A stretch of DNA of 64,000 nt, from the NCBI RefSeq assembly GCF_905120355.1, contig NZ_CAJHOB010000009.1, positions 80,061-144,060 of the forward strand. Direction: 5' to 3'. Of this stretch, positions 37,449 to 47,453 are shown piece by piece. This DNA comes from Azonexus hydrophilus (lineage in GTDB: Bacteria; Pseudomonadota; Gammaproteobacteria; Burkholderiales; Rhodocyclaceae). The notes beneath the pieces are model-generated. The model was not told where the DNA came from. It saw nothing but the letters and a program-made list of their open reading frames with translations, and made no database searches. A program made the translations under genes and the position numbers. Each line of letters starts with the position of its first letter. The first letter of the stretch is position 1.

Positions 37449-38939
37449 GTGGAATTTAGCATAAAAAGCGGAAGCCCGGAAAAGCAGCGGTGTGGCTGCG
37501 TGGTCGTGGGCGTTTTTGAACAGAGGCAACTCTCCCTGGCTGCCGAATTGCTCGACAACGCTGCCGCGGGCGCGCTCAGCGACATCCTGCGACGTGGCGA
37601 CATGGACGGCAAAGCAGGTACGACACTGCTCGTGCACAATCTGCCCGGCAGCCTGTGCGAACGCGTGTTGCTGGTCGGCCTGGGCAAGGCCAAGGCTTTC
37701 CACGCCAAGGCTTACGTCGCCGCCATCCGTCTGGCGGTGAAAACCCTCACTGACACCGGCTGCAGTGACGCCGCCCTGTTTCTCACCGAAATCCCGGTTG
37801 CCCCCCATGACACCACCTGGCGCATCCGCCAGGCGGCCAGCAACGCCTTGCAGGCCAGTTACCGCTTTGATCGTTTCAAATCAAACAAGAAACCTGTCGC
37901 CCTGCGCAAACTCACCTTGATCGTCTCCCGCCGGGGCGAACTGGCGGCGGCGGAAAAGGGCCTGCACGAAGGGATTGCCATTGGCGAGGGCTGTTCATTC
38001 ACCCGCGATCTCGCCAACCTGCCGGGCAACATCTGCCATCCAGGCTATCTGGCGGAAACGGCACGCGCCCTGGCAGAGGAATACCAGCTCGAATGTAACA
38101 TTCTCGAACAGGACGCCATGGCTGAACTCGGCATGCACGCGCTGCTTGCCGTCGCCCGCGGTTCGGCCCAAGCCCCGCGCCTGATCGTCCTGCACTATCG
38201 CGGCGGCAAGAAAAATGCCCCCCCCGTCGTACTGGTCGGCAAAGGCATCACTTTCGATTCGGGAGGCATTTCGCTCAAACCGGGCGCCGACATGGACGAG
38301 ATGAAATATGACATGAGCGGCGCCGCCAGCGTCCTCGGTGCGCTCAAGGCCGCGGCAAAAATGGCGCTGCCAATCAACCTTACCGTCATCATTCCGGCAG
38401 CCGAGAACATGCCTGACGGCAACGCCACCCGCCCGGGCGACATCGTCACCTCGCTGTCCGGGCAAACCATCGAAATTCTCAACACCGACGCTGAAGGCCG
38501 CCTCATTCTTTGCGACGCCCTCACCTATGCCGAACGTTTCAAGCCGGCGGCGGTGATCGATGTCGCCACCCTCACCGGTGCCTGCGTCGTCGCGCTGGGG
38601 CACTTTGCCACCGGCCTGTTCTCCAGCAAACCGGCTCTCGCCCGTGCCCTGCTGCGTGCGGGCGAAGAGTGTGATGACCGCGCCTGGCAACTGCCGCTGT
38701 GGGACGACTATCAGGACTTGCTGAAGAGCCCGTTCGCCGACCTTGCCAACATCGGCGGCCGCTGGGGTGGCGCCATCACCGCTGCCTGCTTCCTCGCCCG
38801 CTTCACCGAAAAATACGCCTGGGCGCACCTCGATATTGCCGGCACTGCGTGGAACTCCGGCAAGGACAAAGGCGCCACTGGCCGGCCGGTGCCGCTGCTC
38901 ACCCACTACCTCATGCACTACAGCGAGAGCGAGGCGTGA
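37449..38939 (+). CDS. pepA: leucyl aminopeptidase
   Basis: A 496-aa M17 dimetal aminopeptidase. The catalytic domain has KGITFDSGGISLKPG near 265 (Lys and Asp ligands) and the signature NTDAEGRL near 346. The N-terminal domain is the macro-like regulatory domain. I chose GTG at 37449: AGGAG lies seven bases upstream and the product starts VEFSIKSGSPEKQ, as in homologues. E. coli PepA also binds DNA. holC overlaps its stop by four bases. Confidence 0.96.
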   Translation: MEFSIKSGSPEKQRCGCVVVGVFEQRQLSLAAELLDNAAAGALSDILRRGDMDGKAGTTLLVHNLPGSLCERVLLVGLGKAKAFHAKAYVAAIRLAVKTLTDTGCSDAALFLTEIPVAPHDTTWRIRQAASNALQASYRFDRFKSNKKPVALRKLTLIVSRRGELAAAEKGLHEGIAIGEGCSFTRDLANLPGNICHPGYLAETARALAEEYQLECNILEQDAMAELGMHALLAVARGSAQAPRLIVLHYRGGKKNAPPVVLVGKGITFDSGGISLKPGADMDEMKYDMSGAASVLGALKAAAKMALPINLTVIIPAAENMPDGNATRPGDIVTSLSGQTIEILNTDAEGRLILCDALTYAERFKPAAVIDVATLTGACVVALGHFATGLFSSKPALARALLRAGEECDDRAWQLPLWDDYQDLLKSPFADLANIGGRWGGAITAACFLARFTEKYAWAHLDIAGTAWNSGKDKGATGRPVPLLTHYLMHYSESEA

Positions 38940-39358
38940 CCCAGGTTTTTTTCTACCATGACGCCAGCGACAATCTCGCGGCGGCCTGCGCCTTGATCAA
39001 GGGGGTCTGGAAAAAGCGTAACCCGTTGCTGATCTATGCCCCCGACCCGCAACTGGCTGACACCGTAGACCGCGCGCTGTGGGCCAGCGAAGCGGGCAGT
39101 TTCATTCCCCACTGCCGGGCCGATTCACCGCTGGCAGCGGAAACCCCCATCCTCATCGCCGCCCGGCTCGAGCAGGTGGCTCAGACAGAACGCCTGATGA
39201 ACCTCTCCCGCGAACTCCCTCCCGCCTACCAGCGCTTCACCACCCTGGTGGAAGTGGTCAGCCGCGATGAACAAGACCGCCTGGCCGCCCGCGAGCGCGT
39301 CCACCAGTACCGGGCGGATGGCTGTACCGTTCAGTTTTTCGATCTCAGCCAACGCTGA
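38936..39358 (+). CDS. holC: DNA polymerase III chi subunit
   Basis: A 140-aa clamp-loader accessory protein that contacts single-strand-binding protein. Family features: TQVFFYHDASDNLAAACALI at the N-terminus, PHCRADSPLAAETPILIA in the middle and a Rossmann-like helix pattern. It starts at the GTG overlapping the pepA stop (GTGA). The pepA-holC order is conserved in proteobacteria. Confidence 0.92.
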   Translation: MTQVFFYHDASDNLAAACALIKGVWKKRNPLLIYAPDPQLADTVDRALWASEAGSFIPHCRADSPLAAETPILIAARLEQVAQTERLMNLSRELPPAYQRFTTLVEVVSRDEQDRLAARERVHQYRADGCTVQFFDLSQR

Positions 39359-39370
39359 CACCTGCTCATC

Positions 39371-39760
39371 ATGCCCAGCCCCATCCTTGCCCGCGCCGAT
39401 GCATTGATGCACCGCCGCCCGCACAGCACCGATTCCGCAGAAGATTTCCCCATTCTCACCGACGCCCTGGATGAAGAAGAAAACATTCCCATCCTGCTGC
39501 AAGTCGAAGCCACGCCCGAAGAACCCAGCCCGGGACCGCTTGCGGAACACGCTCCTCCCTCTGCCGCACCGACGGTAATCGCTGCCGAGAGCAGTCCCTC
39601 CAGCCTTGCTGCCGACCTGGCACATGCCCTGCATGTGCACCTGCAAGCTGCCCTGCCGGGCCTGATCGAACGTGCCGTAACCGACGTCATGGCGCACCGC
39701 CTGCCCTCTCCTGCCGCAACCGCAGCTGCGGCAAGACCAGAAACAGAGCAGGCAAGCTGA
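39371..39760 (+). CDS. hypothetical acidic, Ala/Pro-rich protein, 129 aa
   Basis: I do not recognise this protein. Residues 20-55 are acidic (DFPILTDALDEEENIPILL), residues 55-80 are Pro/Ser/Ala-rich and probably disordered, and a single amphipathic helix (LAADLAHALHVHLQAALPGLIERAV) lies at about 83-107. No signal peptide or membrane segment. It starts 12 bases after holC and probably shares its transcript. Confidence 0.6.
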   Translation: MPSPILARADALMHRRPHSTDSAEDFPILTDALDEEENIPILLQVEATPEEPSPGPLAEHAPPSAAPTVIAAESSPSSLAADLAHALHVHLQAALPGLIERAVTDVMAHRLPSPAATAAAARPETEQAS

Positions 39761-39805
39761 GCTGACCATCCAGCGCAATTCACCACATCCGCCCCTCACC
39801 GCTCG

Positions 39806-39814
39806 TGCTATATT
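39806..39814 (+). promoter_or_regulatory. extended -10 promoter for nadB
   Basis: TGC-TATATT (TGn plus hexamer) lies 30 bases before the nadB start with no convincing -35, as expected of an extended -10 promoter. Confidence 0.4.
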
Positions 39815-39844
39815 GCGCGCCCGGATTTCCTCCCGAGAACCATC

Positions 39845-41425
39845 GTGCTCAACTTTGATGTACTCATCATCGGCAGTGGCCTCGCTGGCCAGGCCGCTGC
39901 ACTACGTCTGGCCGATCAGCGCCGGGTCGCCCTGATCAGCAAACGCAAGCTGGAAGATTCGGCTTCCGGTTGGGCCCAAGGCGGTATCGCCGCAGTACTC
40001 GACACGCAGGATTCCATTGACGCCCACATTCACGACACGTTTATCGCCGGCGCCTGGTTGAACGATGAAAAGGCGACCCGCTTCGTGGTCGAGAACGGGC
40101 GTCGTGCCATCAACTGGCTGATCGAGCAGGGGGTGCCTTTTACCAAGGACGAGACCGGCTACCACCTGACCCGCGAAGGAGGCCACAGTGCCCGCCGTGT
40201 CATCCACGTCGCCGATGCCACCGGCGCCGCCGTGCAGAAAACACTGACGGCAAAAGTACGCAGCCATCCCAACATCCGGATTTTCGAAGATCACATCGCG
40301 GTCGACCTGATCACCGGCAAACACCTCGGCCGCAGCGATGACAACCGCTGTTACGGTGCCTATGTGCTGGATGACAACAGCGGCGAGGTGCATACCTTTG
40401 CCGCCAGCAACACCCTGCTGGGCACCGGGGGTGCAGGCAAGGTATACCTGTTCACCACCAATCCGGACACCTCCACGGGTGACGGCATCGCCATGGCCTG
40501 GCGTGCCGGCTGCCGCGTGTCGAACATGGAGTTCATCCAGTTCCACCCCACCTGCCTGTATCACCCCAACGCCAAATCCTTCCTCATTTCGGAGGCCGTC
40601 CGCGGCGAAGGCGGATTGCTGAAGCTACCCGATGGCAGCCGCTTCATGCCAGAGCACGACGAGCGCGCCGAACTCGCCCCGCGTGACATCGTAGCCCGCG
40701 CCATCGACTTCGAAATCAAGAAACACGGTCTGGACTGTGTTTACCTCGATATCTCGCACAAGGGTGAAGCCTTCATCCGCGAGCATTTCCCGAATATTCA
40801 CGCGCGCTGCCTCGAACTGGGCATCGACATCACCCGTGATCCGATCCCGGTCGTACCTGCCGCCCACTACACCTGCGGCGGCGTCGTTTGCGACCTCACC
40901 GGCCGCACGGATGTCGCCGGTCTGTACGTTGCGGGAGAAACTTCCTGCACAGGCCTGCACGGCGCCAACCGCCTGGCTTCGAATTCACTGCTCGAATGCC
41001 TGGTTTTTGCCGAGGCAGCCGTCAATGACATCCTGGCACAGACCCCGGCCGTACTCCCACAGTTGCCTGAATGGGACGCCAGCCGCGTCACCGACGCCGA
41101 TGAGGAAGTCGTGATCTCCCACAACTGGGACGAATTGCGCCGTTCCATGTGGAATTACGTCGGCATCGTGCGCACGACCAAGCGCCTGCAGCGCGCGCTG
41201 CACCGCGTCCATCTGCTGCACAGTGAAATCAACGAGTTCTACTCGCATTTCCGCGTTACCCACGACCTGATTGAACTGCGTAACCTGGTACTCACCGCCG
41301 AGCTCATCATCCGCTGCGCCTTGCTGCGTAAGGAAAGCCGCGGCCTGCACTACTCCCGGGACTATCCGGACGTACTGAAAAAGGCGCGCAGCACGGTACT
41401 CAAACCGGCGCGTCAGAAGCGCTGA
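39845..41425 (+). CDS. nadB: L-aspartate oxidase
   Basis: A 526-aa flavoprotein oxidising aspartate to iminoaspartate for NAD synthesis. FAD-binding IIGSGLAGQAAALRLAD starts near residue 8. The succinate-dehydrogenase-like regions HTFAASNTLLGTGGAG, FIQFHPTCLY and GETSCTGLHGANRLASNSLLE (last ~20 residues of the motif near 370) are all present. It starts at a GTG (LNFDVLIIGSG follows). NadA and NadC are not in the window. Its 3' end overlaps the convergent YgfX-like gene by 26 bases. Confidence 0.95.
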   Translation: MLNFDVLIIGSGLAGQAAALRLADQRRVALISKRKLEDSASGWAQGGIAAVLDTQDSIDAHIHDTFIAGAWLNDEKATRFVVENGRRAINWLIEQGVPFTKDETGYHLTREGGHSARRVIHVADATGAAVQKTLTAKVRSHPNIRIFEDHIAVDLITGKHLGRSDDNRCYGAYVLDDNSGEVHTFAASNTLLGTGGAGKVYLFTTNPDTSTGDGIAMAWRAGCRVSNMEFIQFHPTCLYHPNAKSFLISEAVRGEGGLLKLPDGSRFMPEHDERAELAPRDIVARAIDFEIKKHGLDCVYLDISHKGEAFIREHFPNIHARCLELGIDITRDPIPVVPAAHYTCGGVVCDLTGRTDVAGLYVAGETSCTGLHGANRLASNSLLECLVFAEAAVNDILAQTPAVLPQLPEWDASRVTDADEEVVISHNWDELRRSMWNYVGIVRTTKRLQRALHRVHLLHSEINEFYSHFRVTHDLIELRNLVLTAELIIRCALLRKESRGLHYSRDYPDVLKKARSTVLKPARQKR

Positions 41426-41843
41426 CCGTACTACGCCAACGCAGGAACACGCGCAGGCGACGAAAATCTTCGGGTAACAGACAGTCCGGCGTCAGCAGCA
41501 AACGATACGGCAGACCTTCCTGTGCCTCCAGGCGCAGCACAGTTAACCACGGATGCACGGTGGCACCCTGCAGCATGCGCGCAGGAACGAATTCCGGATG
41601 ATTCCAGCCCGTACCTCTGATGCCCAGACTGCCATCCGCCAGCAACTGCAGGGCCGCGACCTGTGGTCGCAGCTGCCGCACCATCCAGCCGCCCCCGAGC
41701 GCCAGCAATGTCACTCCAATCAATCGTAGCGGCACAGGAAGGGGATAAATGAGCACGACGATCAGTGCCGCACTCAGGAGTAAGGCAAGAATCCGGGGTT
41801 GTAAACGCGAACGGTGCAGCTCGATCGTGATCGGAAGCTGCAC
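41400..41843 (-). CDS. YgfX/CptA-like small membrane protein
   Basis: A 147-aa protein with two adjacent membrane segments at about 17-50 (ILALLLSAALIVVLIYPLP and LRLIGVTLLALGGGW) and a soluble C-terminal domain ending LLPEDFRRLRVFLRWR. That end pattern is typical of the YgfX family; E. coli YgfX is an inner-membrane partner of SdhE. No sdhE gene is nearby, so the family call is by pattern only. It is the gene after fabF on the minus strand. Confidence 0.65.
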   Translation of the reverse strand: MQLPITIELHRSRLQPRILALLLSAALIVVLIYPLPVPLRLIGVTLLALGGGWMVRQLRPQVAALQLLADGSLGIRGTGWNHPEFVPARMLQGATVHPWLTVLRLEAQEGLPYRLLLTPDCLLPEDFRRLRVFLRWRSTVSASDAPV

Positions 41844-41873
41844 CGTCCGTACTCCGGAACGAAATCCGGGGCC

Positions 41874-43109
41874 CTAGACCCGCTTGAACACCAGCGAGCC
41901 GTTGGTACCACCAAAACCGAAGTTGTTCTTCAGCGCCACGTCGATCTGCATCGGCCGCGCCTGGTTGGCGCAGTAATCCAGATCGCACTCGGGATCCTGG
42001 TTGAAAATATTGATCGTCGGCGGCGAAATCTGGTGATGGATGGCCAGCACCGTGAAAAGCGACTCGACGCCGCCAGCGCCGCCGAGCAAATGACCGGTCA
42101 TCGACTTGGTCGAATTGACGACGATTTTGTAGGCCGCATCGCCAAAAGCTGCCTTGATCGCGTCCGATTCGTTCTTGTCACCGAGCGGCGTCGAAGTGCC
42201 GTGGGCATTGACGTACTGAACGTCGGCTGGCGTCACACCGGCATTCTTCAGCGCATTGACCATCGAGCGGCGCGGACCGTCCATATTCGGGGCGGTGATG
42301 TGATACGCGTCGGCACTCATGCCGTAGCCGGCCACTTCGGCGTAGATCTTGGCGCCACGAGCCTTGGCGTGTTCGTATTCTTCGAGCACCAGGACACCAG
42401 CCCCCTCGCCCAGCACGAAGCCGTCGCGATCCTTGTCCCAGGGACGGCTGGCCGTAGCCGGGTCGTCGTTGCGGGTGGACAGCGCACGGGCCGCGCAGAA
42501 GCCGCCCAGACCAAGCGGCGAAACCGTCGATTCGGCACCACCGGCGACCATTACGTCGGCATCGCCGTATTCGATGATGCGCGCGGCTTCACCGATCGAG
42601 TGCGTACCGGTCGTGCAGGCAGTGACGATCGACAGGTTCGGCCCCTTGAAGCCGAATTCGATCGACAGGTTGCCGGAAATCATGTTGATGATCGAACCAG
42701 GCACGAAGAAGGGCGAGACCTTGCGCACGCCGGCAGCGTTGTACTCATCCTTGGTCGCCTCGATCAGCGGCAGGCCACCAATGCCGGAACCAATGGCAAC
42801 CCCGACCCGCTCGGGATCAGCGGCGCCTTCCTGATCAAGACCGGCATCGCGCACGGCCTGCATGCCTGCCGCCAGGCCGTAATGGATGAAAGTATCCATG
42901 CGCCGGGCATCCTTGGCAGAAATGTACTGGGTGATGTCGAAGCCCTTGACTTCCCCGGCGAACTGCACGGGAAAGCTGCTGGTATCGAAACGAGTAATCG
43001 GGGCAATGCCGGAAACACCTGCAATGATGTTCTTCCAGCCTTCTTCGACCGTATTGCCGACTGGGGAAATCAGGCCGAGGCCCGTAATAACGACTCTGCG
43101 ACGTGCCAA
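41874..43109 (-). CDS. fabF: 3-oxoacyl-ACP synthase II
   Basis: A 411-aa condensing enzyme for fatty-acid elongation. The triad is visible: C165 in TACTTGTH, His in NAHGTST and His in KSMTGHLLG. The start is a TTG at 43109 with GGAG six bases upstream; it gives the family N-terminus [17 protein letters not shown] and no ATG is nearby. It lies after acpP, with a strong hairpin in the gap. Confidence 0.95.
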   Translation of the reverse strand: MARRRVVITGLGLISPVGNTVEEGWKNIIAGVSGIAPITRFDTSSFPVQFAGEVKGFDITQYISAKDARRMDTFIHYGLAAGMQAVRDAGLDQEGAADPERVGVAIGSGIGGLPLIEATKDEYNAAGVRKVSPFFVPGSIINMISGNLSIEFGFKGPNLSIVTACTTGTHSIGEAARIIEYGDADVMVAGGAESTVSPLGLGGFCAARALSTRNDDPATASRPWDKDRDGFVLGEGAGVLVLEEYEHAKARGAKIYAEVAGYGMSADAYHITAPNMDGPRRSMVNALKNAGVTPADVQYVNAHGTSTPLGDKNESDAIKAAFGDAAYKIVVNSTKSMTGHLLGGAGGVESLFTVLAIHHQISPPTINIFNQDPECDLDYCANQARPMQIDVALKNNFGFGGTNGSLVFKRV

Positions 43110-43131
43110 GGTGCGCTCCGCGTGAAAATGG

Positions 43132-43158
43132 CAAGGCCGGCCTTCGGGGCCGGCCTTG
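43132..43158 (-). promoter_or_regulatory. perfect 11-bp hairpin between acpP and fabF
   Basis: CAAGGCCGGCC and its complement are separated by five bases, 53 bases after the acpP stop. On the minus strand only a short T stretch follows, so it is better read as a stabilising or attenuating hairpin that sets acpP above fabF than as a full terminator. Confidence 0.55.
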
Positions 43159-43211
43159 TTAGGTTGAACCTGACAGAAACAGCTCATCACCGGCACAGGG
43201 CCGGCAATGAA

Positions 43212-43448
<237 letters not shown>

Positions 43449-43492
43449 TCAAAAAACTCCTTCCCCTAGGGGGTACGAAAAAAAACGTGCTG

Positions 43493-43520
43493 ATTCTACC
43501 AAAAGCCGCAGCTTGGTGAA
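43493..43520 (-). promoter_or_regulatory. sigma-70 promoter for acpP
   Basis: On the minus strand TTCACC (43520-43515), a 16-bp spacer and TAGAAT (43498-43493) lie 44 bases before acpP and directly after the fabG stop. A separate promoter would explain why acpP, needed in large amounts, can exceed fabG. Confidence 0.55.
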
Positions 43521-43521
43521 A

Positions 43522-44262
43522 TCAATCCATGAACATGCCGCCATTCACATGCACGGTGGTACCCGTGACATACGAGGCAGCGGGAGAAACCAGGAAGCCG
43601 ACCGCACCGGCGACGTCTTCTGGCGTGCCGGCACGCGCCAGCGGAATCGAAGCCAGCATTGCGGCCTTTTGTTCTTCAGTCAGCGCGTGCGTCATGTCGG
43701 TAGCGATGAAGCCCGGCGCGACGCAGTTGACCGTGATGTTGCGGCTACCCAGTTCGCGCGCCAGCGAGCGGGAGAGACCAGCGACGCCTGCTTTGGCAGC
43801 ACAATAATTGGCCTGACCGGCGTTGCCGGAATAGCCGACCACCGACGAAATATTGACGATGCGGCCGAAGCGCGCCTTCATCATGCCGCGCATCACACCG
43901 CGCGACAGGCGGAAAACCGCCTTCAGGTTGGTGTCGATGACCGCATCCCACTCGTCGTCGCCCATGCGCATGGTCAGGTTGTCGCGGGTGATGCCGGCGT
44001 TATTGACGAGCACGGTGATGGCGCCGAATTCCTTGGCGACATCGGCAAGCACCGCGTCGGTCTGGGTGTTGTCGGTGACGTTGAGGACGACACCGCGGCC
44101 CTTGATGCCAGCTTCGGCGAGGTAGGCCGAAATCTGCCCAGCACCGGCTTCGCTGGTCGCCGTACCGATCACGGTGGCGCCCTGACGACCGAGTTCGAGG
44201 GCGATGGCACGGCCGATGCCGCGAGTGGCGCCAGTCACCAGCGCAATCTTGTCATTCAGCAT
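43522..44262 (-). CDS. fabG: 3-oxoacyl-ACP reductase
   Basis: A 246-aa short-chain dehydrogenase. The NADPH motif is TGATRGIG at 10-17, NNAG is at 87-90, and the catalytic residues are S140, Y153 and K157. The C-terminus TGTTVHVNGGMFMD is typical. The ATG is four bases after fabD. Confidence 0.97.
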   Translation of the reverse strand: MLNDKIALVTGATRGIGRAIALELGRQGATVIGTATSEAGAGQISAYLAEAGIKGRGVVLNVTDNTQTDAVLADVAKEFGAITVLVNNAGITRDNLTMRMGDDEWDAVIDTNLKAVFRLSRGVMRGMMKARFGRIVNISSVVGYSGNAGQANYCAAKAGVAGLSRSLARELGSRNITVNCVAPGFIATDMTHALTEEQKAAMLASIPLARAGTPEDVAGAVGFLVSPAASYVTGTTVHVNGGMFMD

Positions 44263-44266
44263 GCGA

Positions 44267-45193
44267 TCACTCCAGGCCGAGGTTGGCTTCGATGGCCGCC
44301 GCGTCAGCCAGGGCAACCCCGGCGACACCGTCGGCACAACGCTTGGTCAGACCGGCCAGGACCTTGCCCGGGCCGCACTCTGCTACGGTCGACACGCCCA
44401 TGGCGGCCATTTTCTGGATGGTCTCGACCCAGCGCACCGGGTTGTAGGCCTGGCGCACCAGCGCGTCCTTGATCCGGGCCGGATCGTTCTCGATCTCGAC
44501 ATCGACATTGTTGATCACCGGAATTTTTGGCGCGTTCAGTGTCAGTTCGGCCAATCGTGCCGCCAGCTTGTCGGCCGCCGGGCGAATCAGCGAGGAATGG
44601 AACGGGGCCGACACCGGCAGCGCCTTGGCCATCTTGGCGCCGCGCGCCTTGCAGGCGTCCATCGCGCGTTCGACGGCGCCCTTGTGGCCGGCAATCACGG
44701 TCTGACCATTGGCGTTGAAATTAACCGGCTCGACGATCTCACCCTGCGCTGCTTCAGCGCAGGCGGCAACGATACCGGCGTTATCGAGGCCGAGCACGGC
44801 GGCCATGGCACCGGTGCCGAGCGGCACGGCTTCCTGCATGGCAGCGGCGCGCAGACGGACCAGCGGCACCGCGTCCTTGAATTCGATGACGCCAGCGGCA
44901 ACCAGCGCCGAATACTCGCCCAGGCTGTGGCCGGCGACGACGGCCGGCATCTTGCCGCCCTTCTCGCACCATAGGCGCCAGGCGGCAATGCCGGCGGTGA
45001 GCATGACCGGCTGGGTATTGACGGTCTGGGTCAGTACTTCGGCCGGGCCGTCGGCAACCATCGCCCACAGGTCGTCGCCAAGCGCGGCAGACGCTTCGTC
45101 AAAGGTGGCACGAACCACGGCGGCATCGCCGTAAGAGGCCATCATGCCAACGCTCTGCGAGCCCTGGCCGGGAAATACGAAGGCAAAAGACAT
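44267..45193 (-). CDS. fabD: malonyl-CoA:ACP transacylase
   Basis: A 308-aa acyltransferase. The nucleophile is S90 in GHSLGEY, preceded by FVFPGQGSQ at the N-terminus. The AHSR-like histidine region is SAPFHSSLIRPA near 198. It lies between fabH and fabG. Confidence 0.97.
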   Translation of the reverse strand: MSFAFVFPGQGSQSVGMMASYGDAAVVRATFDEASAALGDDLWAMVADGPAEVLTQTVNTQPVMLTAGIAAWRLWCEKGGKMPAVVAGHSLGEYSALVAAGVIEFKDAVPLVRLRAAAMQEAVPLGTGAMAAVLGLDNAGIVAACAEAAQGEIVEPVNFNANGQTVIAGHKGAVERAMDACKARGAKMAKALPVSAPFHSSLIRPAADKLAARLAELTLNAPKIPVINNVDVEIENDPARIKDALVRQAYNPVRWVETIQKMAAMGVSTVAECGPGKVLAGLTKRCADGVAGVALADAAAIEANLGLE

Positions 45194-45210
45194 CGATCAG
45201 TCTCCTGTTA

Positions 45211-46170
45211 TCAGAATTCGAGCAGGGCGGCGCCCCAGGCAAAACCGCCGCCGATACCTTCCAGCAACACCTTCTGCCCGCGCTGGATACGCCCGTCGCG
45301 CACCGCCTCATCAAGCGCCAGCGGCACTGAGGCAGCAGAGGTATTGCCATGGCGATCGACCGTCACCACAACCTTTTCCGGCGCAATGCCAAGCTTGCGC
45401 CCCGTGGCATCGATGATGCGCAGATTGGCCTGATGCGGAATCAGCCAGTCGATGTCCGCGCTGTCCATCTCTGCCGCCGCACACACTTCCTGCGCCACTT
45501 CCGCCAGCACGCGCACGGCAAACTTGAACACCGCCTGTCCATCCATGCGCAGGAAAGGATCGCCCGTCACCTGCCCCCGGCTGATCTGCCCTGGCACGTT
45601 GAGAATCCCCGCGTAGCTGCCGTCCGCGTGCATCGCCGTGGCCAGGATACCCGGCGTTTCGGCAGCTTCGAGCACCACGGCACCAGCGCCATCGCCGAAC
45701 AAGACACAGGTCCCACGATCCTGCCAGTCGAGGATGCGTGAAAACACTTCGGCACCGATCACCAGTGCCCTTTTGTGGCTCCCGGAACGGATAAATTTCT
45801 CGGCGATACCGAGCGCATAGGCAAAACCGGCACATACCGCCTGCACGTCAAACGCGGTTGCCCCCTTGTTGCCCAACTGGGCCTGAATCAGGCAGGCGGT
45901 GCTGGGAAAAATGAAATCCGGCGTCGACGTCGCAACGATGATCAGATCAAGTGCAGTCGCCTCGACACCGGCCATCTCAAGCGCGCGGCGGGCCGCTTCG
46001 CAGCCGAGCTGGCTGGCAGTCGTCCCGGCGGGGGCCAGATGGCGACTGCGGATGCCGGTGCGCGTGACAATCCATTCATCCGACGTATCAATACCACGCG
46101 CCGCTAGCTCAGTGTTGCTGACGGCATCACCCGGCAGATAACTGCCGGTTCCGGTAATCCGTGCGTACAT
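45211..46170 (-). CDS. fabH: 3-oxoacyl-ACP synthase III
   Basis: A 319-aa enzyme that starts fatty-acid synthesis from acetyl-CoA and malonyl-ACP. The triad Cys is C113 in AVCAGFAYA. The His and Asn lie in PHQANLRII and HGNTSAAS. The start [13 protein letters not shown] matches the family; the longer in-frame ORF runs into plsX. One base separates it from plsX. Confidence 0.97.
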   Translation of the reverse strand: MYARITGTGSYLPGDAVSNTELAARGIDTSDEWIVTRTGIRSRHLAPAGTTASQLGCEAARRALEMAGVEATALDLIIVATSTPDFIFPSTACLIQAQLGNKGATAFDVQAVCAGFAYALGIAEKFIRSGSHKRALVIGAEVFSRILDWQDRGTCVLFGDGAGAVVLEAAETPGILATAMHADGSYAGILNVPGQISRGQVTGDPFLRMDGQAVFKFAVRVLAEVAQEVCAAAEMDSADIDWLIPHQANLRIIDATGRKLGIAPEKVVVTVDRHGNTSAASVPLALDEAVRDGRIQRGQKVLLEGIGGGFAWGAALLEF

Positions 46171-46171
46171 A

Positions 46172-47200
46172 TCAGGAAACCTCCGCCGCCACATCTGTCG
46201 CAGGCAACTGCGCCAACTGCGCGGCAATCCGCTCGACCACCCGGTTTTGCGCCGCATCGCGGGCACGGGCCAGAGCGTGATAAAAGGACAGGGCGTCGGC
46301 CGAACCGTGGCTCTTCACGGAAACCCCCTTCAAGCCCAGCAGCACCGCACCGTTGTAGCGACGCGGATCCAGCCGCTGCTTGAAGCGACGGAGCACAGGC
46401 AGGGCGACCAAAGCCGCCAGCTTGGTCAGGGGATTACGCGAAAACTCCGTTTTCAGAAGGCTGGCCAGCATCTGTGCCACCCCTTCCGAGGCTTTCAGCG
46501 CCACGTTGCCGACGAAACCATCACAGACGATGACATCTGCTTCGTGCCGATAAATACCGTCACCTTCGACATTGCCGACGAAATTCAGCCCGGAAGCCTT
46601 GAGCAATCGCCCAGCCTCCTTGACCACTTCGTTACCCTTGATTTCTTCCGAACCGATATTGAGCAATCCGACACGCGGCCGCTCAAGATGATCCACTGCG
46701 GCAGCCAGCATCGCCCCCATGACCCCAAACTGCAGGAGATCCTGCGCCGAACAATCGACGTTAGCGCCAAGGTCAAGCATGTGCACGTGCCCGCCATCCG
46801 CCGTCGGCAAAATCGGACACAGCGCAGGACGATCAATGCCTGGCAGCATTTTCAGCACAAAGCGTGAAATAGCCATCAGGGCACCGGTATTACCCGCCGA
46901 GACGCAGGCATCCGCCTCACCGGCCTTGACCAGATTGAGGGCGACGCGCATCGAGGCATCTTTTTTGCTGCGCAAGGCTTGCGCCGGCGCCTCATCCATG
47001 CCGATCACTTCCGAGGCATGCTGCAGACGCAGGCGGGAGTTAGCTTCCTCACCCAGCAACAAAGGACGCAGCAGCGCCTCCTGGCCCACCAGGATCAGCT
47101 CAACCGCCGGATCTTCCCTGAGAAAACGGAGCGCCGCCGGCACCGTCACTGACGGACCGTGGTCTCCCCCCATGCAATCAATGGCGATGCGGGTTGTCAT
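46172..47200 (-). CDS. plsX: phosphate acyltransferase PlsX
   Basis: A 342-aa enzyme making acyl-phosphate from acyl-ACP for phospholipid synthesis. The N-terminus [13 protein letters not shown] is diagnostic. The middle region carries [11 protein letters not shown] near 100. No Shine-Dalgarno is visible: the bases before the ATG are pyrimidine-rich and lie just after a hairpin. It may rely on coupling or on structure. Confidence 0.96.
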   Translation of the reverse strand: MTTRIAIDCMGGDHGPSVTVPAALRFLREDPAVELILVGQEALLRPLLLGEEANSRLRLQHASEVIGMDEAPAQALRSKKDASMRVALNLVKAGEADACVSAGNTGALMAISRFVLKMLPGIDRPALCPILPTADGGHVHMLDLGANVDCSAQDLLQFGVMGAMLAAAVDHLERPRVGLLNIGSEEIKGNEVVKEAGRLLKASGLNFVGNVEGDGIYRHEADVIVCDGFVGNVALKASEGVAQMLASLLKTEFSRNPLTKLAALVALPVLRRFKQRLDPRRYNGAVLLGLKGVSVKSHGSADALSFYHALARARDAAQNRVVERIAAQLAQLPATDVAAEVS

Positions 47201-47202
47201 GG

Positions 47203-47240
47203 CAAAAGAAAGGGCAGGCGCTTCGGAAGAAGCCCTGCCC
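47203..47240 (-). terminator. terminator-like hairpin between rpmF and plsX (possible attenuator)
   Basis: A 12-bp stem with one bulged C (47212-47240, loop GGAA) is followed on the minus strand by TTTCTTTT, two bases before the plsX ATG. It resembles a partial terminator that would let rpmF be made in excess of the lipid genes. Confidence 0.6.
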
Positions 47241-47253
47241 CTACCTCGAATAA

Positions 47254-47433
47254 TTACTCGCCCTTGCCCTTGAGGACTTTCTTGCCACGATAGAAACCGC
47301 TCGGCGAGATGTGGTGGCGCAGGTGCGTTTCACCCGTGGTCGGCTCGATGGCGATCGGCGCAGCAGTCAGAAAATCGTGTGCACGATGCATGCCACGCTT
47401 GGACGGGGACTTCTTGTTCTGTTGAACGGCCAT
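47254..47433 (-). CDS. rpmF: 50S ribosomal protein L32
   Basis: A 59-aa protein, [20 protein letters not shown] at the start and [18 protein letters not shown] at the end. The type lacks the zinc-binding cysteines, as in E. coli. GGAG lies ten bases before the ATG. It sits between yceD and plsX, the standard order. Confidence 0.97.
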   Translation of the reverse strand: MAVQQNKKSPSKRGMHRAHDFLTAAPIAIEPTTGETHLRHHISPSGFYRGKKVLKGKGE

Positions 47434-47453
47434 GATGTGTTACTCCAAAAAAA

